Of a stretch of DNA of 15,634 nucleotides, positions 10,777 to 15,634 are shown piece by piece. Each line of letters opens with the position of its first letter. Within the stretch, counting starts at the first letter, position 1. Source of the DNA: Bacillota bacterium (GTDB lineage Bacteria > Bacillota > Sulfobacillia > Sulfobacillales > Sulfobacillaceae); assembly GCA_023381095.1 (NCBI GenBank), contig JAMCTO010000262.1, positions 1-15,634 on the forward strand. The letters are read 5' to 3'. Made by a program: the position numbers and the translations under genes. The notes under the pieces were generated by a model that did no database searches, was not told the origin of the DNA, and was given only the letters and a program-made list of their open reading frames with translations.

Positions 10777-12952
10777 CCCGAACTCCTCCCTTTCGGTACG
10801 CCCGCCATAAATCGATAAGCGGCCAAGTTATTGCGCGTCCCGCCGTTATCATCAGTTCCGGAGAGTCCGTGACCAAGCCGATATCGATCACTGACACACC
10901 GTGTGTCTCGAATACCTGGTCCCAAAACGGTTTAAAATCCGGTTCCACAAACAGCACCCATTGGCCAGCCATCTCATTGAAGACGAAGCGAGCATCGGCA
11001 TCCTCGGCCAACACCAAATGTGCTCCCAATGCCATAGGAGTTTTGGTTATCAAACTCTTAGCCACCGCAACGAATAGTCCACCAATACCCACAGCGCGAC
11101 ACGCCAAAAGTCCGACGTTTTTCGCCTGAGAGATAATCTCAGCCAAAAAGTGCAAAGAATGTTGAATCGCACCGACATCTAAGACAGGATAGCTACCCGG
11201 ATGTCCCAAAATCTCCGCTAGCACACTACCGCCTAAATCGGGCTTGCCTGGCGGATTTAATACCAAGATGCGCGTTCCCGCATAAGGCGGAGCATCGGCG
11301 ATCGGCTGTTCCGGATTCGGGTGACGTGCCACGACCCCAATGGCCGCCGTTGGCCAGATCGCTTGTCCTTCTGTTTCATTATGCAAAGAAACATTGCCGC
11401 CGGTGACCGGCACCTCAAAAATCTCAGCTGCCTTGCCAATACCCTGAATGAGAGCCGCCATTTTTCTGTGAGGTTCAGAATTTTCAGGATTTCCCGCATT
11501 AATACCATCGGTTATCCCCAAAGGCACCGCTCCTTGCGTAGCCACCAAACTCAAGGCGGCGGCAACCGCGCCGATTCCCCCGGCATAACTGTCAAGTGCC
11601 GCCCAACGCGCTGGTGCCGTCACAGCTACACATAGTCCTGGCGAACCTTTTTCAATGTGCATTACCGCCACATCATGCTCCGGTCCCCATACTGTACGGA
11701 GACCAATCATCGAATCATAGCGCTGATACACCGAAGAACGGTCCCGACAGTCAGGGTGTCCTATCACCTGATAACCCCAGGTCAGTTCAAGTCTTGTTTT
11801 CTCAAGCGCGGCAGGTTGGTCACCATCCCAAATCCATACGTCGTGCGTAACAGGAAGCCGAGGGCAGCCTCCCACCAGCACAGATGTAGGGAGCTCAGCC
11901 AAGACCTGCGACTCAGCCACAACACGAAGAAAATCTCCGGCCACCACCCGCCCTATTTCGGCATAAGGCACTTCATACCACGTCAGAATTTCTAATACGG
12001 CTGCCAAATTTTTCTTGGGAACCGACAGCAGCATGCGTTCCTGGGTTTCTGACAACATTATTTCATACGGATTCATGTTCTGCTCTCGGCAGATGACTTT
12101 GGATACATCGACAACCACGCCTACTGATGACGCGTATGCTAGTTCGGCAGTGGACGACGTCAAACCTGCCGCTCCAAGATCCTGTACTGCATCCGCGAGA
12201 CCTTGGTCGACAATAGCCAGGGTGGCTTCCATCAACAGCTTCCCCATAAAAGGATCGCCTACTTGCACCGTCGGCCGCATTTCTTCGGTTTCTGCGCCAA
12301 AATCCTGGGATGCCAGCAAACTGGCCCCATGAATGCCGTCGCGGCCAGTTCCTTGGCCGATGAGTATCAACACCGATTCAGGCCGAGCACCATCTGCCCC
12401 CACGTGTAAACCATGGCGCCGCATTCCAACAGCCAAAACATTAACTAGCGGATTAGCATCATACACCGCAGAAAACCCCAGTGACCCTGTGACATTGGGA
12501 ATTCCTATGGCATTGCCATAGGCTCCAATTCCTTCGACCACTCTATGAAGAAGGCCAGGAGCCTTCTCATCGGTGCCGAATTTTAATATATCGGCTATGG
12601 CGATAGGACGGGCTCCCATCGCCACAATATCGCGCAATATCCCGCCCACGCCAGTCGCTGCGCCCTGCAGCGGTTCCACGAACGAAGGATGATTATGGCT
12701 TTCTATTTTAAATGCAATATCCCAATCAGCGGACAATTGCACAACCCCAGCGTTGCCCCCAGGCCCTTGCACCACAAATTGACCTTGGTGCGGCAATTGG
12801 GCTAGAAGATTCTTTGAGCTTTTATAGCTACAATGCTCGGACCATAAGGCGCCGAACAAGCCCAATTCTAATTCGTTGGGCCGCCGTCCCAACAGCCTTA
12901 CAATTTCCTGGTCTTCCCGCGCTGAAAGTCCAACATCCTGATACGTTAGCAT
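10766..12952 (-). CDS. purL: Phosphoribosylformylglycinamidine synthase subunit PurL (small-PurL type)
   Basis: Synthetase subunit of the PurL-PurQ-PurS complex, which converts FGAR to FGAM using ammonia from PurQ. 728 residues, as in Gram-positive small PurL, not the long fused E. coli form. WSEHCSYK is at 37-44 and the catalytic SHNHPS at 85-90; GAATGVGGILRD, GASLLASQDF, DLGAAGLTSS, NPENSE and GGNVSLHNET follow. In the last third the usual (D/E)GGL motif reads VGIGGL, losing the acidic residue; I cannot say whether this matters. The start is ATG 12952: it overlaps the purQ stop by 7 bases and aligns with the family N-terminus, while the frame upstream to 12997 would overlap purQ further. 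The ribosome binding site is weak (GGGGGA), so coupling to purQ is likely. Confidence 0.96.
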   Translation of the reverse strand: MLTYQDVGLSAREDQEIVRLLGRRPNELELGLFGALWSEHCSYKSSKNLLAQLPHQGQFVVQGPGGNAGVVQLSADWDIAFKIESHNHPSFVEPLQGAATGVGGILRDIVAMGARPIAIADILKFGTDEKAPGLLHRVVEGIGAYGNAIGIPNVTGSLGFSAVYDANPLVNVLAVGMRRHGLHVGADGARPESVLILIGQGTGRDGIHGASLLASQDFGAETEEMRPTVQVGDPFMGKLLMEATLAIVDQGLADAVQDLGAAGLTSSTAELAYASSVGVVVDVSKVICREQNMNPYEIMLSETQERMLLSVPKKNLAAVLEILTWYEVPYAEIGRVVAGDFLRVVAESQVLAELPTSVLVGGCPRLPVTHDVWIWDGDQPAALEKTRLELTWGYQVIGHPDCRDRSSVYQRYDSMIGLRTVWGPEHDVAVMHIEKGSPGLCVAVTAPARWAALDSYAGGIGAVAAALSLVATQGAVPLGITDGINAGNPENSEPHRKMAALIQGIGKAAEIFEVPVTGGNVSLHNETEGQAIWPTAAIGVVARHPNPEQPIADAPPYAGTRILVLNPPGKPDLGGSVLAEILGHPGSYPVLDVGAIQHSLHFLAEIISQAKNVGLLACRAVGIGGLFVAVAKSLITKTPMALGAHLVLAEDADARFVFNEMAGQWVLFVEPDFKPFWDQVFETHGVSVIDIGLVTDSPELMITAGRAITWPLIDLWRAYRKGGVRDVR

Positions 12953-13647
12953 ACCGCGTTTTCCCCCATCCCCAACCAAGAGGCTAGTAAATCCCAACCG
13001 TCACGAGATCCCAAATAGGCTGCCATGGCACGTTCAGGGTGAGGCATCAAACCGACCACGTTGCGATTTTGCACACCGGCAATATTCGCTACTGAACCGT
13101 TGGGGTTGGTCAAACCGTGGAGTTGACCTTCAGCATCGCTATATTGCAAGAAAATTTGACCGCGTTCAAATAACTCAGCCAGTTGGCCTTGGGCTACCCG
13201 ATACGACCCTTCATGATGGGCAATCGGAAGCCGCAAAACACGTCCTTGATCTAGCCCAGTAAACAATGGTGACTCGCTTGCAACACGCACTGCCTGCCAC
13301 TGACAGATAAATTCCCCGCTCGGGTTGGGCAGCAAAGTCCCCGGCAGCAGACCGCGCTCGCATAAAATTTGAAACCCATTGCAAATGCCCAACACAGGCA
13401 ATCCATCGGCCGCAGCCTGTTCCACCGCGTCCATAATCGGTGCCGCAGCGGCCAATGCGCCGCTCCGCAAATAATCGCCGTAGGAGAACCCTCCCGGCAG
13501 GATTACGCGATCCAGAACCGGAAGACTGTGCAACCGATAGTCTAATACCACGGGCTTGGCTCCTAGGGAAGAAATCGCGGCAATCGTATCGTGATCGCAA
13601 TTGGATCCGGGGAATACCACGATGCCAACCGACAAATCATTATTCAT
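12946..13647 (-). CDS. purQ: Phosphoribosylformylglycinamidine synthase glutaminase subunit PurQ
   Basis: Class I glutamine amidotransferase that feeds ammonia to PurL. 233 residues, normal length. It opens with the family signature VGIVVFPGSNCD (7-18), has the oxyanion loop PGGFSYGDYLR (51-61), the nucleophile Cys89 in GICNGFQ, and the remaining catalytic pair His203 and Glu205 in MPHPER. ATG 13647 overlaps the last 8 bases of purS; GAGGTG lies further upstream than ideal (about 13 bases), again suggesting coupled translation. Confidence 0.97.
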   Translation of the reverse strand: MNNDLSVGIVVFPGSNCDHDTIAAISSLGAKPVVLDYRLHSLPVLDRVILPGGFSYGDYLRSGALAAAAPIMDAVEQAAADGLPVLGICNGFQILCERGLLPGTLLPNPSGEFICQWQAVRVASESPLFTGLDQGRVLRLPIAHHEGSYRVAQGQLAELFERGQIFLQYSDAEGQLHGLTNPNGSVANIAGVQNRNVVGLMPHPERAMAAYLGSRDGWDLLASWLGMGENAVC

Positions 13648-13894
13648 AAGCCTGCACCGTCACCTCGAAATACTCCATTACTGGATTGGACAAAAGTCGC
13701 TGACCTATTTCTTGACCGATTGTCAACGCCTGATCTTCGGTTTTGGCGCTAACTACTACTTGTATCCATTTTCCGATACGAACGTCATCAGCTTGGTAGC
13801 CCATGTTTTGCAGTACATTGCGGGTAGCTTGTCCCGCAGGATCCAATATTCCTTCTTTCAGTCCCACTAAAAATGTCAGTCGAAATTGGGTCAT
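13640..13894 (-). CDS. purS: Phosphoribosylformylglycinamidine synthase subunit PurS
   Basis: Small dimeric subunit that bridges PurL and PurQ and helps channel ammonia. 84 residues, the usual size, with the family features: an N-terminal strand FRLTFLVGLKEGILDPAGQAT (4-24, shown in part as LKEGILDPAG), a middle segment VRIGKWIQVVV and a C-terminal strand NPVMEYFEVTVQ. Presence of PurS marks the three-subunit FGAM synthetase found in Bacillus and archaea. Its ATG overlaps, as ATGA, the TGA that would end an unbroken purC. Confidence 0.95.
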   Translation of the reverse strand: MTQFRLTFLVGLKEGILDPAGQATRNVLQNMGYQADDVRIGKWIQVVVSAKTEDQALTIGQEIGQRLLSNPVMEYFEVTVQAYE

Positions 13895-13941
13895 GATAAG
13901 ATACGCTCCGCCACCTCATGGTAGGCTTCTTCCCAACAGCC
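13891..13941 (-). other. Orphaned purC C-terminal tail behind the premature stop
   Basis: Reading on in the purC frame after the TAA gives GCWEEAYHEVAERILS and then TGA at 13893-13891. This matches the usual PurC terminus (G..EEAY.EVA.R.) in sequence and in place. TTA (Leu) in place of TAA would restore a 233-residue protein whose stop overlaps the purS start as ATGA, the junction style also seen between purM and purN. Confidence 0.85.
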
Positions 13942-14592
13942 TTAATCTTGCCGAAACCGATCTTTATCCAGCTTTTTACCGCTTGACCGGTCCCACAACC
14001 GACAGGTATCGGGCGATATTTCGTCGCCTAATTGCAATACTCCGTCAGCCATGCCAAACTCCAGCTTGAAATCTACAAGCAAGAGGCCACGGTCGTTAAG
14101 GTAGTTCTGCAAAATGTCGTTAATATGGCGGGCTTCATGCTTTAGTCGACTGGTGAGATCCGAGCTCGCTAAATTCATGGCTCGAATATGATCATCGTTA
14201 AGTAATGGATCACCTAACTCGTCATTTTTGAAATAAAATTCGACCACCGGAAAAGCTAGGCTAGTACCTTCGGCAAGGCCTGTGCGCTGCTTTAACGAAC
14301 CCGCCACTATGTTGCGCACAACAACTTCTAAGGGGACCATGCGCAGTCGCTTCACTAAAAGGACCCGTTCCGATGGCTGATCCACGAAATGGGTCATGAT
14401 GTTGTGGCTTTCCAACAACCGGAACAGATGAGTGGAGATCTTAGCGTTAATGACACCTTTTCCAGCGATTTGTCCCTTTTTTTGACCATTAAATGCCGTT
14501 GCATCGTCCTTAAACTCTACGAGGACTTGGCCCGGGTTCTCAGTGGCAAATACCTTCTTCGCTTTGCCTTCATAAATCAAGGTTGCGTTCAT
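13942..14592 (-). CDS. purC: SAICAR synthetase PurC, C-terminally truncated by an in-frame TAA
   Basis: Joins aspartate to CAIR with ATP, giving SAICAR. Read from ATG 14592 (AGGAGG 7 bases upstream, start overlapping the purB stop as TGATG) it has 216 residues. Family motifs: YEGKAKKVF (7-15), FKDDATAFNG, KRLRMVPLEVVVRNIVAGS, ELGDPLLNDDHI, LVDFKLEFG, DEISPDTCRLWD and a final LDKDRFRQD. Bacillus-type PurC continues after this point with a Leu-Gly and a conserved EEAY.EVA.R helix. Here the next codon is TAA (13944-13942), yet the frame continues beyond it with just such a tail (see the next entry). The enzyme is therefore short by about 17 residues unless the stop is a sequencing error. All visible substrate-binding segments are intact. 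GTG 14595 is an alternative start one codon earlier. Confidence 0.93.
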   Translation of the reverse strand: MNATLIYEGKAKKVFATENPGQVLVEFKDDATAFNGQKKGQIAGKGVINAKISTHLFRLLESHNIMTHFVDQPSERVLLVKRLRMVPLEVVVRNIVAGSLKQRTGLAEGTSLAFPVVEFYFKNDELGDPLLNDDHIRAMNLASSDLTSRLKHEARHINDILQNYLNDRGLLLVDFKLEFGMADGVLQLGDEISPDTCRLWDRSSGKKLDKDRFRQD

Positions 14593-15634
14593 CACGACCC
14601 CTCCTTGTTTTCCAGCCCAATTCTTTGATATATCTTATCCACTGCGCCAAGATAGGGCTCAATCGCAAAAAGATCCGCTAGCTCTTTAGCCCCCAAACGC
14701 TCCGTCACCCGAGTGTCGTCCCTCAATCGGGATTGAAACGTCTGCGACGGTTCTGCCATGGCTGCCATCGCATGACTCTGCACCAATTTATAAGCGGCCT
14801 CACGGGTCATTCCATGCTCCACCAAGGCCAACAAAACTTTTTGGGAGAACACCAGTCCTCCCAATACATCAATATTGCGGCGCATTCGATCGCTGTTCAC
14901 GACTAAGCCCGCCATTACGCGATTCATTTGGGACAACAGATAATCCGCTAACGTTGTCGCGTCGGGCAACATCACCCGCTCCACGGACGAATGTGAAATA
15001 TCGCGTTCATGCCATAGCGGGATATCCTCCAGAGCAGGAATCACAAATCCTCTTAACAGTCGAGCCAGTCCCGATATTTGTTCGGCTTTCACCGGATTCC
15101 GCTTATGCGGCATAGCTGACGAACCCCGCTGACCTTCGGCAAATGGTTCTTCTAACTCTCCCACTTCGGTGCGTTGCAAATGGCGGATTTCTGTGGCAAT
15201 CTTGTCCAATGTCGTTCCAATCAGCGCTAAAACCATAATCACTTCGGCATGTCGGTCCCGTTGCAGTACTTGAGTAGACAACGGCGCGGGTTCTAGACCT
15301 AACGCCCGCCCTACATATTGTTCCACACTGGGTGGAATATTCGCGTAGTTGCCCACTGCACCGGAAATTTTCATAATGCGCATTCGCTCCGTGGCTTGCT
15401 GCAACCGTTCCTGATCTCGTCCCAATTCCAACCACCACAAGGCAGCCTTTAAGCCAAAACTGGTGGGTTCGGCATGCATCCCATGGGTACGACCCATTTG
15501 TGGAGTGAATTTATGTTGCAGCGCCAGTTGTCGCACGGTATCACGCAATAGGGTTAAATCGTCCGCAATAATACTTAACGCGTCATGCAACACCGACGAC
15601 AGAGCAGTGTCCACGACATCGGTGGAGGTTAGCC
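14592..15634 (-). CDS. purB: Adenylosuccinate lyase PurB (5' part outside window)
   Basis: Acts twice in purine synthesis: SAICAR to AICAR plus fumarate, and adenylosuccinate to AMP plus fumarate. The last 346 residues are present; Bacillus PurB has about 430, so some 85 N-terminal residues lie beyond 15634. The reading frame enters the window with GLTSTDVVDTALS, the family's fumarase/aspartase motif. Then come GRTHGMHAEPTSFG with the catalytic His, and the flexible signature loop GSSAMPHKRNP with the catalytic Ser. The stop TGA (14594-14592) shares its last base with the purC ATG. A GTG at 15614 is open in this frame but lies inside the conserved motif and is not the start. Confidence 0.97.
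   Translation of the reverse strand, partial: LTSTDVVDTALSSVLHDALSIIADDLTLLRDTVRQLALQHKFTPQMGRTHGMHAEPTSFGLKAALWWLELGRDQERLQQATERMRIMKISGAVGNYANIPPSVEQYVGRALGLEPAPLSTQVLQRDRHAEVIMVLALIGTTLDKIATEIRHLQRTEVGELEEPFAEGQRGSSAMPHKRNPVKAEQISGLARLLRGFVIPALEDIPLWHERDISHSSVERVMLPDATTLADYLLSQMNRVMAGLVVNSDRMRRNIDVLGGLVFSQKVLLALVEHGMTREAAYKLVQSHAMAAMAEPSQTFQSRLRDDTRVTERLGAKELADLFAIEPYLGAVDKIYQRIGLENKEGS

Noticed and set aside
13942..13944. Programmed stop-codon read-through in purC
   Set aside because: TAA is the least leaky stop and no known read-through context follows; mutation or error explains it better.

Overview
This window is almost entirely coding, and every supported gene is on the minus strand, so transcription runs from position 15634 down to 1. 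It looks like the chromosome of a Gram-positive bacterium of the Firmicutes type. Evidence for this is the Bacillus-style purine gene order (purB-C-S-Q-L-F-M-N-H-D), a separate PurS/PurQ/PurL synthetase, a PurF with a cleavable propeptide and four Fe-S cysteines, strong Shine-Dalgarno sequences, GTG and TTG starts, and a YerC-PcrA-LigA block after purD as in Bacillus subtilis. Base composition is about half GC by eye. A deep-branching spore former such as Sulfobacillus would fit, but that is a guess from gene content; I could not run a search.

Layout in order of transcription. (1) 15634-4984 is the purine operon: purB (5' part outside the window), purC, purS, purQ, purL, purF, purM, purN, purH, purD. 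Together these carry out nearly all steps from PRPP to IMP; purE and purK are expected upstream of the window. Most adjacent genes overlap by 1-28 bases, which implies translational coupling. (2) 4933-4298 encodes a secreted lipoprotein with Ser/Gly-rich linkers around a repeat-bearing core that resembles the spore germination protein GerD. (3) 4231-3938 is a YerC/TrpR-family regulator. (4) 3864-3520 is a Trp-rich 114-residue protein I do not recognise, behind a good sigma-A-type promoter. (5) 3458-1326 is the DNA helicase PcrA, behind an extended -10 promoter and followed one base later by (6) ligA, the NAD+-dependent DNA ligase, which is cut by the window edge at position 1.

Two purine genes carry lesions. 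purC has a TAA at 13944-13942 where a Leu codon is expected; the family's C-terminal tail continues in the same frame behind it, up to a TGA that overlaps the purS start in an ATGA. purD needs one extra base near 5935-5939 to join its two halves. All other purine genes read through intact, so sequencing error, strain-specific mutation or very recent decay are all possible.

The other unusual element is an 11-bp perfect inverted repeat (4924-4934 and 4964-4974). It places the GTG start codon of the lipoprotein gene in a stem and its Shine-Dalgarno sequence in the loop. I saw no mobile elements, CRISPR arrays, tRNA or rRNA genes. There is no gene-free stretch longer than about 75 bases. The window is mostly housekeeping; I see no convincing new defence or biosynthetic system.
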